Positions 22,601-28,243 of a DNA stretch of 64,000 nucleotides are shown one piece after another. Where the stretch lies: assembly GCF_009882985.1 (NCBI RefSeq), contig NZ_WTUZ01000001.1:127449-191448 (forward strand), written 5' to 3'. This DNA is from Paenibacillus silvestris. GTDB lineage: Bacteria > Bacillota > Bacilli > Paenibacillales > NBRC-103111. Each line of letters begins with the position of its first letter. Positions within the stretch are counted from its first letter, which is position 1. Below the pieces are notes generated by a model that worked only from the letters and a program-made list of their open reading frames with translations, had not been told where the DNA came from and ran no database searches. A program made the position numbers and the translations under genes.

Positions 22601-24873
22601 AGATCGGCGAGATTGATCCTGCATGGACGAGCATTCCGTATGGGCGCCCGATCCACAATGCGCGTTACTATATCCTGGATGCACAGCTGGAACCAGTGCC
22701 GATCGGGGTTCCCGGAGATTTATATATTGGTGGCGAATGTTTGGCCGAAGGTTACATCGGCGACGAGGAGCTGACGGCGAGGAAGTTTACGGTGGATCCG
22801 TTTAGCAGCAGATCGGGTGCAAGGATGTACCATACGGGAGACCGGGCCCGCTGGAAGTCTGACGGGCAGATGGAGTTCCTGGGCCGGATCGACCATCAGG
22901 TGAAGATCCGGGGCTATCGGATCGAGCTGGGCGAAATTCAAGCGGCTCTGCTGAAGCATCCGGAGATTCAGGCTGCGGTTGCCGTGGTTCGCGAGAGCGA
23001 AGCTGGCCAGAAAACGATATGCGCGTATGTGATAGCCGAGCGGGAGCTGGCGGTTGCCGAGCTGCGTGAATTTCTTGCCAGCGAGCTGCCAGGTTACATG
23101 ATTCCGTCCTATTTCATGAGACTGGAGTCGCTGTCGGTGACAGCCAACGGTAAATTGGATGCCAAAGCGCTGCCTGCGCCTCCGAGTGAAGTGAATACGG
23201 GCGCGGCTTATGAGGAGCCTCGCAATGAAACGGAAGCGAAGCTGTCTCAGATTTGGCAGGATGTGCTGCGCATGGAGCGAGTAGGCATCCATGATCCGTT
23301 CTTTCATCTGGGCGGTGATTCGATTAAGGCGATCCAGGTCATCTACCGGTTGAGCAATGAGGGAATGAAGCTGGAGATCCGCGATTTCTTCCAATATCCG
23401 ACGATCGCGCAGCTGAGCTTGCATGTGAAGGCGGAAGCGGTGGCAGCGGAGCAAGGGACAATCGAAGGCGAAGTGGCGCTGACGGCCATCCAGATGTGGT
23501 TCTTCGAGCAGTATGGAAGAGAGGCGCATTTCAATCAGGCGCTGATGCTGCACAGCCGGGAGCGGCTGGAGGAAGCGGCGCTCAGACGCACCTTCGAGCA
23601 GCTGATCCGGCACCATGACGCGCTGCGGCTTGTATTTTCAGCCAGCGGCCAAATCCATCGCGGAGCGGACGAGCCTTCCATGGAGCTTCACCGCTTCGAT
23701 TTCCGGGGGACGTCCCATGTGAATGAGCGGATTGAAGCGGAGGCGAGCCAGCTGCAGAGCGGAATGAATCTGGCGGAAGGCCCGCTGGTGCGGTTAGGTC
23801 TGTTCCATACCGATCAGGGGGACCACCTGCTGATCGTCATTCATCACCTGCTCATCGACGGCGTCTCCTGGCGCATCCTGCTGGAGGATTTTGCGAGCGT
23901 CTATCGGCAAGCCCTATCCGGAGAAGAACTTCGCTTGGGAGCGAAGACGCATCCGTACCGGGATTGGTCGATCGGCCTTCACCGCTATGCGCAAAGCGCG
24001 GAACTGCTGAAGGAGAAGGCGTACTGGCGGCAGCTTGAGAGCCGCCCGGTAGAGGCGCTTCCGAAGGATGTTCAGCTCGTGGAGCGAAGCGGCAGGCCAA
24101 GCGAGACGGTGCGGATCAACTGGTCGGCAGAGATGACAGAGAAGCTGGTGAAGGAAACAGGCAAAGCATACAACACCGATATGGATGTGACGCTGCTGAC
24201 GGCACTGGCGCTGGCGATGGAGGCGTGGACCGGAAGGAAAGAAGTGCTGGTGCAGCTGGAGGGGCACGGCCGTGAAGCGATTATGCCGGAGCTGAACGTC
24301 AGCCGGACTGTAGGCTGGTTTACCTCGATGTATCCGGTGCGGCTGGAGATGCATGGAAGCGACAATCTGGGTTATCAGATCAAATCAGTGAAGGAGAGCC
24401 TGCGCCAGGTTCCAAATAAAGGGACAGGCTATGGCCTATTGAAGTACTTGACGCCTCCTGAACTCAAAGAAGATCTGAACTTTACCCTGCAGCCGCAGAT
24501 CAGCTTTAACTATTTAGGCCAATTGGAGCTGGATGAAGAAGCAGCGAACAACGGCTGGAAAGTATCTGAGCTATCTGCCGGGTCTACAGTCAATCCCGAT
24601 GCGCCGATGCCTTTTGCTTTTAATATCAATGCGTCCATTCAATCTAACCAGTTGGAGATGTCAATCGAATATAATTCACAAGAATATGAGCAAAGCTCGA
24701 TAAGCAAGTTGGCGGAGCTGTTTAGTCTTCAACTGGCTAAGGTAATGGAGCACTGCTTGAGCCAGACAACCATCGAGCTGACACCAAGCGACCTTGGCTA
24801 CAGCAAGCTGGGCATTGCAGAGCTGGATGAGTTATTAGAAGAAATAGCAGTCGGATTGGACGATATCGAATAA
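7618..24873 (+). CDS. Non-ribosomal peptide synthetase, five modules (C-A-T)x5 plus epimerization domain
   Basis: 5,751 residues; GTG start inside a GTGA overlap with the PKS stop, behind GGGGGAG, so the two are translationally coupled. Condensation HHxxxDG motifs start at H177, H1225, H2266, H3309 and H4361. A domains begin near 505, 1546, 2586, 3630 and 4682. Carrier serines are S1045, S2086, S3129, S4181 and S5235. By-eye pocket codes are A1 and A2 DVPNFAIVY, A3 DVPQFVLIY, A4 DFWNIGMVH (the known threonine code) and A5 DLYDLSMIW (cysteine-like). Carrier 5 has the LGGDS form usual before an epimerase. The E domain follows (HHLLIDG at 5409, VGWFTSMYP, NYLGQ), so residue 5 should be D-configured. 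C1 follows the PKS ACP and should accept the ketide acyl chain. The C-terminus (TPSDLGY...DELLEEI) resembles a donor communication domain. There is no thioesterase. Specificities of A1-A3 are not assigned. Confidence 0.96.
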   Translation: MSDFKRKFDGLSPENKAHVIELMKKKARAELEASIPVQSRDSNEFPLSFQQQRLWLLNEMESGNPFYNVPSSFRLKGELHLNALQKSLNEMSKRHEILRTRFVVGEGGQPVQQVAPLYAMTLDIIDLTHVEQHEAQHEAHRCIREQCLRPFDLKEVPWRVALVKLNEIESILVLNMHHTIFDGWSLQVFMQELLTIYDAFAKGLPSPLAGQTIQYGDYACWQRQLYQEEALREQFVYWEQKLQHVPVVELPGDHPRPAVQTFAGACHTIIVPKPLYDSLRELSRSEGSTLFAVLLCAFNLLLYRYTSQEDITVGTPVLGRNRKELEGLIGVFMNILVLRTDLTGNPSFQTLLHKVRSEALDAFSNQDVPFDSLVARLQPSRSLSHSPLFQIMFALHSFLPAMKLPGLELDYMHLDSGTSKYDLSLEIYERSEGMLCNFEYNTDIFDAERIERMGSHFYALLESLVANPAQRIMDWDSAELLSEQEKKQILEQFNDTKVEFPQGVSIHQLFEEQTARTPERLAVIHEHTQLTYRELNERVNRLAWTLRQKGIGANDVVGVCAERSPKMIVGILAILKAGGAYVPMTPDLPEGRLAYMLADSGAKLVLTERRLAEKLGSVAPDILCLDEESTYAEDSANLPETADGINDRALAYIIYTSGSTGQPKGVMVEHASVVNLLYALQVEYPLLPEDRFLLKTTFTFDVSVPELFGGFLTGAALVILPDGQEKDPEAIAHTIREHNVTHINFVPSMLRAFLQMQPGGSMSGLKYVFAAGEALAPDLVQSFYRQMDGAELINIYGPTEGTVYATGERLRADTSVVRVPIGRPLSNVRAYVIDTAGHLQPVGIAGELCLAGAGLARGYVNQPELTAEKFTRSLTTGERMYCTGDLVRWLPDGSIEYLGRMDHQVKIRGYRIELGEIEAALLQLEAVREATVIDREEGGERILCAYVTASRELTVSGLRAELSQSLPSYMIPAAFVQLERLPLTTSGKIDRKALPAPDKSSLSTGVTYVAPVTPLQTELAGIWQDVLGVKQVGIHDNFFDLGGHSLKATLLVSRMHKQLDIQVPLRDVFRYPTIEALAAAMQEMQASAYTAIKPAEPREAYPVTSQQKRLYVLQQLEGAETSYNMPAVLEVQGSIDRQRFEQALNALVARHEALRTSFELVGGEAVQRIHPTVELSVRYMQASEEEVAEQIAGFVRAFDISQAPLMRVGMMTLTEDRHLLLFDMHHIISDGMTLNVLIGDWLRLYEGQTLSPLKLQYKDYACWQQELVEQGALQKQEAYWLEQLSGELPLLDVPADFARPSIRSFEGDSVRFTVDKLLTEQLTKLAKESGATLYMVLFAAYSTFLSRLSGQEEVLVGSPIAGRPHADLEPIAGMFVNTLVLRTRPSGWLTFVDYVQQVKQTALAAFEHQDYSFELLVDKVATHRDLRRNPLFDAMFVLQNMELQQLQTTEFRLKETTYTHQVSKFDLTLTVTQKQDELDCTFEYSTALFQRDTIERWAGHFMTLVQSVTLHPRVTLDSAKLMSDQDKETIIEQFNDTAAEFPQGVSVHQLFEEQAARTSERLAVIHEHAQLTYRELNERANRLAWTLRQKGIGANDVVGVCAERSPHMLTGILAILKAGGAYVPMTPDLPEGRLAYMLADSGAKLVLTERRLAEKLGSEALDILCLDEESSYADDSSNLPETASGVNEGALAFIIYTSGSTGQPKGVMVGHASVVNLLYALQSEYPLLPEDRFLLKTTFTFDVSVPELFGGFLTGAALVILPDGQEKDPEAIAHTIREHNVTHINFVPSMLRAFLQMQPGGSMSGLKYVFAAGEALAPDLVQSFYRQMDGAELINIYGPTEGTVYATGERLRADTSMVRVPIGRPLANVRAYVIDAAGNLQPVGIAGELCLAGAGLARGYVNQPELTAEKFTQSLVTGERMYRTGDLVRWLPDGSIEYLGRMDHQVKIRGYRIELGEIEAALLQLEAVREATVIDREEDGERILCAYITASRELTVSGLRAELSQSLPSYMIPAAFVQLEQFPLTTSGKIDRKALPAPDESSLNTGVTYAAPETPLQAELAVIWQDVLGVKQVGIHDNFFDLGGHSLKATLLVSRMHKQLDIQVPLRDVFRYPTIEALAAAMQEMQASAYTAIKPAEPRDTYPVTSQQKRLYVLQQLEGAETSYNMPAVLEVQGSMDRQRFEQALNALVARHEALRTSFELVDGEAVQRIHPTVELLVRYMQASETEVAEQIAGFVRAFDISQAPLMRVGLMTITEDRHILLFDMHHIISDGMTLNLLISDWLRLYEGQTLSPLKLQYKDYACWQQELVEQGALQKQEAYWLEQLSGELPLLDVPVDHARPSIRSFEGDSVRFTVDKLLTEQLTKLAKESGATLYMVLLAAYSAFLSRLSGQEEIMVGSPIAGRPHADLEPIAGIFMNTLVLRTRPEKQLTFADYLQEVKQTAMSAFEHQDYPFELLVDKVAAHRELSRNPLFDVMLMLQNMGNQRIETKDFRKSLVEYNHPVSKFDLTLIAVETDEGLDCTFEYCTALFRRDTIERWVGHWTRLLQCVALTPTIQLSSINILSEQERLQLLWQFNDTEVDYPRERLLQQLLEEQAERSPDRIAVIFEERQLTYRQLNEEANRLARTLRDRGIGRDCTVGMLMDRSPEMLAGIIAILKAGGAYVPIMPDLPEERIAYILSDSGAKLVLTERHLADKLDGAAVEILFIEDKANYQEDGSNLTLAVGTDGTSLAYIIYTSGSTGLPKGVMIEHTSVVNFLLALQAEYPLQSEERFMSRSTYTFDVSIPELFIGFLEGAALVIQPEGKEKNPEALAQAISLHQVTHIQFVPSMLKAFLQSGEFLEQLSTLKYVFNVGEAIKSELVREFYSLLPGVKLVNLYGPTEATIYATTEWLSPTLSGANIPIGQPLNNMRAYVLDSAQMLQPIGIAGELCLAGVGVARGYFNRVELTAEKFIVDPFKPEERMYRTGDLARWLPDGTLEYMGRMDYQVKVRGYRIELGEIESKLLAFENINEAVVMARDGEDGESYLCAYVTSDDELAGHGLRAALVRVLPHYMVPTYFVQMEKMPLTANGKTDRKALPAPEDNSLSIGLTYEAPATPLQEQLAEIWQDILEIRPVGIHDNFFDLGGHSLKATQLISRIHKQLDIQVPLRDLFRHSTIKELAIAMGDMQKHVYAEIPVAERRDVYPVTSQQKRLYVLQQLGDGETNYNMPAVMEVHGRLDRSRFEHALSDLAARHEALRTSFELVEEEVVQWIHPMAELNVMYSQASKEEAVERISTFVQPFDLRQAPLLRVGLISVAEDKHLLLFDMHHIISDGITLNILIRDWMKLYEGMELPALRLQYKDYACWQQELLNQETMNKQEAYWLDQLSGELPQLELPADYTRPAVRGSKGDRVRFTLDSVLTKQLHTLSLETETTLYMVLLAAFSAFLSRISGQEEINVGSPVGGRPVEDLEPIAGMFVNTLVLRTRPASRLTFADYVRSVKQTALAAFEHQDYPFELLVDKVSTYRDLSRNPLFDVMFVLQNINMQELQTEDFFMKEAAYRHEIAKFDLTLAAVEIQNGIDFTLEYSTDLFHRETVERWAQWLTRLLRTVTAEPDLALSDIDLIDEDERNQILEQFVVKKADYPREETLSGLFEACVAEGPERIAVVGESSRLTYGELNRRANQLARKLREEGVGKDVRVALLMERSPEMLVGILAVLKAGGAYVPIDPDYPLERIRYIVGDSSAAVLLSDRALSADEQEGLLSEQQLVRLVTTADSDLAARSGENLPAVHGPDSLAYVLYTSGTTGVPKGVMIEHRNVVQLLLNDQLLFAFGAEDVWSVFHAYGFDFSVWEMYGALLYGGRCVIVPKAVAQSPAAFLELLIAEGVTVLNQTPTAFYGLIREACEGSKGLQQPKLAVRYVIFGGEALQPQMLKPWKAAYPEITLVNMYGITETTVHVTYKEITEAEMAVKQSVIGLPLPTVTGYVMDSARRLVPIGVAGELYVGGDGVARGYLNRDELTEERFVTNPYRPQERLYRSGDLMKRRADGELEYLGRIDHQVKIRGHRIEIGEVEHRLLSHLFVQEATVLAQELQGQTELCAYVVLREDVTIGELRTHMQEGLPAYMVPSHYIRLEQIPLTVNGKIDRKALPAPDGSNLTTGVTYAAPETPLQAELADIWQDVLGVKQVGIHDNFFDLGGHSLKATLLVSRMHKQLDILVPLRDVFRYPTIEALAAAMQEMQAVAYLAIKPAKPRDTYPVTSQQKRLYVLQQLEGAETSYNMPAVLEVQGSIDRQRFEQALNALVARHDALRTSFELVDGEAVQRIHPTVELSVRYMQASEAEAAEQIAGFVRAFDISQAPLMRVGLMTLTEDRHLLLFDMHHIISDGMTLNVLIGDWLRLYEGQTLSPLKLQYKDYACWQQELAEQGALQKQEAYWLEQLSGELPLLDIPVDHARPSIRSFEGDSVRFTVDKLLTEQLTKLAKESGATLYMVLLAAYSAFLSRLSGQEEMLVGSPIAGRPHADLEPIAGMFVNTLVLRTRPSGQLTFVDYVEQVKQTALAAFEHQDYPFERIVEKVATIRDVSRNPLFDAMFVLQNMEQQHLQTAEFRLNEMDYRHQVSKFDLTLTVTQRQDELECIFEYSKALFQGETIERWVGHFMNLMQSVTIYPSLTLDSAKLMSDQDKEQVTQQFNDTAAGNPQNKTIHQLFEEQAERSPEAVALLFEDTEITYAELNRRADKLAHRLRLEGMGKGDFVGVLMERSPHMVIATLGILKAGAAYVPLDSALPQARLVRVLSAVQMRGLVTVTTQSDLAWQLVQASALETVITLDAQQDVGIEPERSAVDEWTVQPDDVAYTIFTSGSTGTPKGVVVTHRPVINLIHWLNESYAISPADRILFITSLSFDLSVYDMFGMLAAGGSIRIVEDKDVRDPQRLLQMMHEEPITIWDSAPAALAQLEPFFAQRGTMPDESNLRLVLLSGDWIPLTLPVRLQRTFPGVQIIGMGGATEATIWSNYYEIGEIDPAWTSIPYGRPIHNARYYILDAQLEPVPIGVPGDLYIGGECLAEGYIGDEELTARKFTVDPFSSRSGARMYHTGDRARWKSDGQMEFLGRIDHQVKIRGYRIELGEIQAALLKHPEIQAAVAVVRESEAGQKTICAYVIAERELAVAELREFLASELPGYMIPSYFMRLESLSVTANGKLDAKALPAPPSEVNTGAAYEEPRNETEAKLSQIWQDVLRMERVGIHDPFFHLGGDSIKAIQVIYRLSNEGMKLEIRDFFQYPTIAQLSLHVKAEAVAAEQGTIEGEVALTAIQMWFFEQYGREAHFNQALMLHSRERLEEAALRRTFEQLIRHHDALRLVFSASGQIHRGADEPSMELHRFDFRGTSHVNERIEAEASQLQSGMNLAEGPLVRLGLFHTDQGDHLLIVIHHLLIDGVSWRILLEDFASVYRQALSGEELRLGAKTHPYRDWSIGLHRYAQSAELLKEKAYWRQLESRPVEALPKDVQLVERSGRPSETVRINWSAEMTEKLVKETGKAYNTDMDVTLLTALALAMEAWTGRKEVLVQLEGHGREAIMPELNVSRTVGWFTSMYPVRLEMHGSDNLGYQIKSVKESLRQVPNKGTGYGLLKYLTPPELKEDLNFTLQPQISFNYLGQLELDEEAANNGWKVSELSAGSTVNPDAPMPFAFNINASIQSNQLEMSIEYNSQEYEQSSISKLAELFSLQLAKVMEHCLSQTTIELTPSDLGYSKLGIAELDELLEEIAVGLDDIE
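9085..14870 (+). repeat. Tandem near-identical A-T-C unit inside the NRPS gene (period 3,123 bp)
   Basis: The A1-T1-C2 segment is repeated almost base for base by A2-T2-C3, starting near 12208. Equivalent landmarks (FEEQ, carrier serine, HHxxxDG) are each exactly 1,041 codons apart. The similarity fades inside the C3 domain near 14870. T4-C5 (about 20040-21230) is again nearly the same sequence, while A3-T3-C4 between them is clearly more diverged and AT-richer. This is what recent module duplication or gene conversion would leave. Confidence 0.85.
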
Positions 24874-24946
24874 ACAGTCTATTTAAACTATGCGGAATGG
24901 GGCGATATGGGCGTATCGTCCCCATCTTCAAAATGAGGATAATTAT

Positions 24947-25459
24947 ATGCAAACACTAGTATCATCTATCCAAATTGGATTATGCCTGCTTTTTCTAATT
25001 TCAGCTGTCATGAAGCTGATTGATCTGAGTACTTTTGTTGACCTAGTCCAGAAATATGAAGTGCTTCCGTCCCGTCTTTCAACACTTTATGGGTATACGG
25101 CGCCCGTTATAGAACTGGCCGCCGGGTTCATGCTGCTTTTTGCAGTCACCTACTATCTTGGAGCGGTCATTATTTTACTGCTGCTCTTAAGCTTTGGGTA
25201 CGCAGTACAGACCGCCATTCAAAAGGAAAAGGATATTTCCTGCGGCTGCTACGGCAAATGGCTCGATTCGCAAGCCGACAAGTTTACACTAATCAAAATT
25301 TTCATACTGATTCTGATCGATGCGTTACTTTTTGTCATACATCCGGCTGATAACCCATTTTCATTACCTTCGCTTGTATTCGGAGCCGTCGGGACCGTCA
25401 TCTTTCTAGTCATGCAAATACTTTGGAATTACAACCAACAAAACATGAAACTATTTTGA
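24947..25459 (+). CDS. MauE/DoxX-like membrane protein, probable redox partner
   Basis: 170 residues from the ATG at 24947, which has TGAGGA about 7 nt upstream; a longer frame from 24890 lacks a site. There are four hydrophobic segments, and the conserved motif SCGCYG between segments 3 and 4 is typical of the MauE family. These membrane proteins pair with thioredoxin-fold proteins in methylamine dehydrogenase maturation and in several peptide antibiotic clusters. They are thought to pass electrons to or from disulfides. The gene lies 73 bp after the NRPS stop and 14 bp before a CxxC protein gene. This suggests a role in the redox state of a cysteine-containing product or of an exported partner. 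Family call firm, role inferred. Confidence 0.8.
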   Translation: MQTLVSSIQIGLCLLFLISAVMKLIDLSTFVDLVQKYEVLPSRLSTLYGYTAPVIELAAGFMLLFAVTYYLGAVIILLLLLSFGYAVQTAIQKEKDISCGCYGKWLDSQADKFTLIKIFILILIDALLFVIHPADNPFSLPSLVFGAVGTVIFLVMQILWNYNQQNMKLF

Positions 25460-25473
25460 ATGGGGATGAAACA

Positions 25474-25995
25474 ATGGAGAACTTCACTTTTTATTCAACG
25501 ATTCTGATATGGCTAATTTTAATACCTGTTATTTATTTTATTGTATTGATTATTCGTCAAATGAACGTGATCTATCTTTATGCAATGTCAAATTCCGGCA
25601 TTCCGGTTGGTGTGGAGATACCTACTTTTGAAGAGAAGTCCATGTTGACAAAATCGAATATCACAAATACCGCGTTTCAAGATAAGCCGACGCTTATTGC
25701 TTTTGTCTCGCCTTCCTGCAAAAGATGTAAGGCTTTATTGGCCGACTGGAATGAAGCCTATGATTTATATCATGATAAGTACAATTTTTTGTTAATTGGC
25801 TATGGCAAGGAAGAGCAATTCAATAAGATTGTACAGAATTACAAGATTAAAAGTGAATTCATCGTAAGCAAGTCTTTATTCGAGAAGTTGAAAAGTAAAT
25901 TGGTCGCTTTTGCTTATTTTATCGATGCGAACGGTGTTGTGAGAAGAAAAGGCTTGTGCGAAAACATGCAGGAAATTAAAAGCCTCATCGGATAG
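25474..25995 (+). CDS. Membrane-anchored thioredoxin-like (TlpA/MauD-type) protein
   Basis: 173 residues from the ATG at 25474, preceded by GGGGATG. One N-terminal hydrophobic segment (about residues 5-27) should anchor it, with the thioredoxin-like domain outside. The domain has SPSCKRCKALL, a CxxC redox site in the usual place after the first beta-strand. The C-terminal part has the pattern AYFIDANGVVRRKG, as in TlpA-like folds. It follows the MauE-like gene, the standard MauE/MauD-type arrangement. A thiol oxidase, reductase or isomerase role for the cluster product is plausible. Whether it reduces or oxidises cannot be read from the sequence. Confidence 0.8.
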   Translation: MENFTFYSTILIWLILIPVIYFIVLIIRQMNVIYLYAMSNSGIPVGVEIPTFEEKSMLTKSNITNTAFQDKPTLIAFVSPSCKRCKALLADWNEAYDLYHDKYNFLLIGYGKEEQFNKIVQNYKIKSEFIVSKSLFEKLKSKLVAFAYFIDANGVVRRKGLCENMQEIKSLIG

Positions 25996-26036
25996 AACAT
26001 GTCATATAGATGAAGCAGAAAGAAGGTAGGCTGATC

Positions 26037-27302
26037 TTGAAAGTTCTTTTTGTTAACCGGACCTTCCGCAACATGCTGATCGCTTCCGTTGCCTCTCAGC
26101 TTGGCACTATCATTGGTAATATCGCGTTTGCTTTTTACTTGCTCGATCGTTACATTAATATGCCTATTTACGCGATACTGGCGGAACTTATGTATTCATT
26201 GCCAACCTTGGTCGTATTTTTTATTGTGGGCGTTGTGGCGGATCGGTTTGATCGCAAAAAAATTGCCGAGAACACAGGCTGGATTCGTGCAGGCCTGACT
26301 TTACTTCTGATTCTGTTTATTTACTTGAACTATCTTCCAGTGGTATTTGCAATTTTGTTTATTAGAAGTGCCGTTGCCAAGTTTTTCTCTCCGGCCGAAG
26401 TAAGTCTGCTGCAAGGAGTACTCAATAAAGAAGAGTATTTGCTGGCAACGGGGTTGTTTCAAATGATTTTTGGGGTTTTTATGCTGTTTGGCGTAAGCTT
26501 AGGGGGGATCGCCTATACCTTCCTGGGTGTTATTGGAGCGCTTTGCCTGGATGTTGCGGGGTTTATCGTCTCAGCGACCCTCATGCGCTTAAGTAATATT
26601 CATATAGATATCCGCTTGCCTAACGGGAGGACCAGGCTTCAGGATATTCGTCTGAGCATGGTAATTGGCGATTTCAAAGAGGGGCTTCTGTACATTTTGA
26701 AAAACCGTTTACTGTTATCTATTATTTGTGGCTATTTCATTCTTGGTTTTTTTAATGGATTCTTCTCCGTACTGCCGATGCTCACGATGAAATACAAGCT
26801 GGCACCAGACGATTATAAGCAGTTCGCTTCATTATTTGCTATTTTTCTAGGAATTGGCTTCCTAGTAGGCAGCATGGTCATAAGTTCATTTATCAAAAAA
26901 GTGAAGCCGTACAGAATCATCATTATTGGTTTAATGATTTCCGGCGTCATGGTGGGTGCACTGGGTACGATTCAGAATGTATGGACTTATTTGATCATCG
27001 TTTTTCTAGCAGGTACTGTATTCGCCCCGTTGAATATTGCTGTAGGGGGATGGGTTCAGGAGTTGATCGATAAGACGTTCATGGGTCGTGTAACGGCCTG
27101 GGTCGATCCGCTTATGATGCTTGCGCATTCGGCAGCTCTCAGTGGAGTCGCCTTTTTCTACCCCAAAGTGATTGGACTTGAGTATTTGTATTACAGTGCG
27201 GGGATCGCGTTGCTGTTAATTTCACTGATGTATGCATTGACCTTGCCTCTATTAGTAAGGGAAAAAGAGCAATCTGAAACATCACTTCCAGCAACAGGAT
27301 GA
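26037..27302 (+). CDS. MFS transporter, probable exporter of the NRPS/PKS product
   Basis: About 421 residues from TTG at 26037, which has AGAAGG 10 nt upstream. An ATG at 26010 would add nine residues but has no ribosome site, so the start is uncertain. It has about twelve hydrophobic segments and the MFS loop motif between TM2 and TM3 (GVVADRFDRKK). This is the layout of single-component drug exporters of the MFS_3/enterobactin exporter type. It sits in the same run as the redox pair and the hydrolase, with short spacers. Its place in the cluster makes export or self-resistance the most likely job. Confidence 0.85.
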   Translation: MKVLFVNRTFRNMLIASVASQLGTIIGNIAFAFYLLDRYINMPIYAILAELMYSLPTLVVFFIVGVVADRFDRKKIAENTGWIRAGLTLLLILFIYLNYLPVVFAILFIRSAVAKFFSPAEVSLLQGVLNKEEYLLATGLFQMIFGVFMLFGVSLGGIAYTFLGVIGALCLDVAGFIVSATLMRLSNIHIDIRLPNGRTRLQDIRLSMVIGDFKEGLLYILKNRLLLSIICGYFILGFFNGFFSVLPMLTMKYKLAPDDYKQFASLFAIFLGIGFLVGSMVISSFIKKVKPYRIIIIGLMISGVMVGALGTIQNVWTYLIIVFLAGTVFAPLNIAVGGWVQELIDKTFMGRVTAWVDPLMMLAHSAALSGVAFFYPKVIGLEYLYYSAGIALLLISLMYALTLPLLVREKEQSETSLPATG

Positions 27303-27336
27303 GAGAGATTCAATACCGACTGCAAGGGGGAAGTAC

Positions 27337-28011
27337 ATGGAAACGGGTTATCAAGTCTATACGCTTCGAGTAAGCTCAGGGAAAATGATTAACTACTGTT
27401 ATATTCTGGTGGATGCTAAGAGTCAAGAAGCAGCTATTATTGATCCGGCATGGGAGCTGGACAAAATCACCACTCAATTGGAAGCCCTTGGTGTCAATTT
27501 GAAATTCATCTTGCTAACACATTCACATAATGATCATGTAGATCTGGTCCATGCGCTGATTCCCAAATATCAACCCAGCGTATATATGTCTCGCATAGAA
27601 AGCGAATATTATGAGTATGATTGCGATTCATTGATAAGGTTCGAGGATAAAGATTGTATCCAATTAGGTGAAACAACGATTACATGTTTAGTGACACCTG
27701 GTCATACAAAAGGCAGCTCTTGCTTTCTGTTGTCAGACGACATATTTACAGGTGATACCGTGTTTATCGAGGGCTGCGGCATGTGTGAAGGCGCCGGGGC
27801 ATCGCCGGATGATTTGTTCGAAAGTGTTCAAAAAATTAAAGGAATAGCAGAGAAACACGTTCGCGTATACCCTGGACATTCCTTTGGGAAAGAACCAGGC
27901 TACTCGATGACCTATTTGTCAACCTATAACATTTACTTTCAATTAGACAAAGAAGATTTCATCAACTTTCGAATGAGGAAAAATCAGAAGGTACTATACA
28001 GCTTTGTATAA
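27337..28011 (+). CDS. Metallo-beta-lactamase-fold hydrolase, BaeB/PksB-like
   Basis: 224 residues; the start has AAGGGGG upstream. It carries the zinc-binding pattern HSHNDH, then PGHTKGS, the bridging Asp in FTGDTVF, and YPGHS near the end. This is the glyoxalase II-like branch of the fold, which hydrolyses thioesters. Similar zinc hydrolases occur in trans-AT polyketide clusters of Bacillus (PksB/BaeB), where a housekeeping role on stalled acyl-carrier thioesters is suspected. As the last gene of this run it may do the same for the PKS/NRPS. The fold is certain, the substrate is not. Confidence 0.85.
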   Translation: METGYQVYTLRVSSGKMINYCYILVDAKSQEAAIIDPAWELDKITTQLEALGVNLKFILLTHSHNDHVDLVHALIPKYQPSVYMSRIESEYYEYDCDSLIRFEDKDCIQLGETTITCLVTPGHTKGSSCFLLSDDIFTGDTVFIEGCGMCEGAGASPDDLFESVQKIKGIAEKHVRVYPGHSFGKEPGYSMTYLSTYNIYFQLDKEDFINFRMRKNQKVLYSFV

Positions 28012-28036
28012 CTGATCACTATTGCCTTGTAAAATC

Positions 28037-28068
28037 AATCCGTATCCTTTATTGGTGCGGATTTTTTG
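28037..28068 (+). terminator. Probable rho-independent terminator after the biosynthetic cluster
   Basis: Arms AATCCG (28037) and CGGATT (28058) followed by a T run. It lies 26 bp after the hydrolase stop and separates the cluster from sigK. The stem is short and the loop long, so strength is uncertain. Confidence 0.55.
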
Positions 28069-28166
28069 GACTTTTGGCGGACTCTTCCAGATAACACAGA
28101 TGAGTTAGCTTCAACAGATGAATTCAAGTAACTTACTCCGTACATGCACTTCTAGGCACAAACCCA

Positions 28167-28175
28167 CATACACTA
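28167..28175 (+). promoter_or_regulatory. Candidate sporulation (sigma-E/sigma-K type) -10 element of sigK
   Basis: CATACACTA matches the -10 pattern of mother-cell sigma factors E and K (CATAnnnTA). It lies about 70 bp upstream of the proposed GTG start of sigK. A convincing -35 was not seen, so the call rests on the -10 and on the known mother-cell control of sigK. Confidence 0.5.
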
Positions 28176-28243
28176 ATACTAATCTTGAAAGCGGAGGCTT
28201 CAGAAGCATTTATGATCCGCAAACATCAAAGGGGGTGGCTGGA

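Noticed and set aside
28118..28243. N-terminal extension of SigK from an ATG at 28118
   Set aside because: The 42 extra residues are not SigK-like, the -10 element lies inside this stretch, and the GTG at 28244 has an excellent ribosome site.
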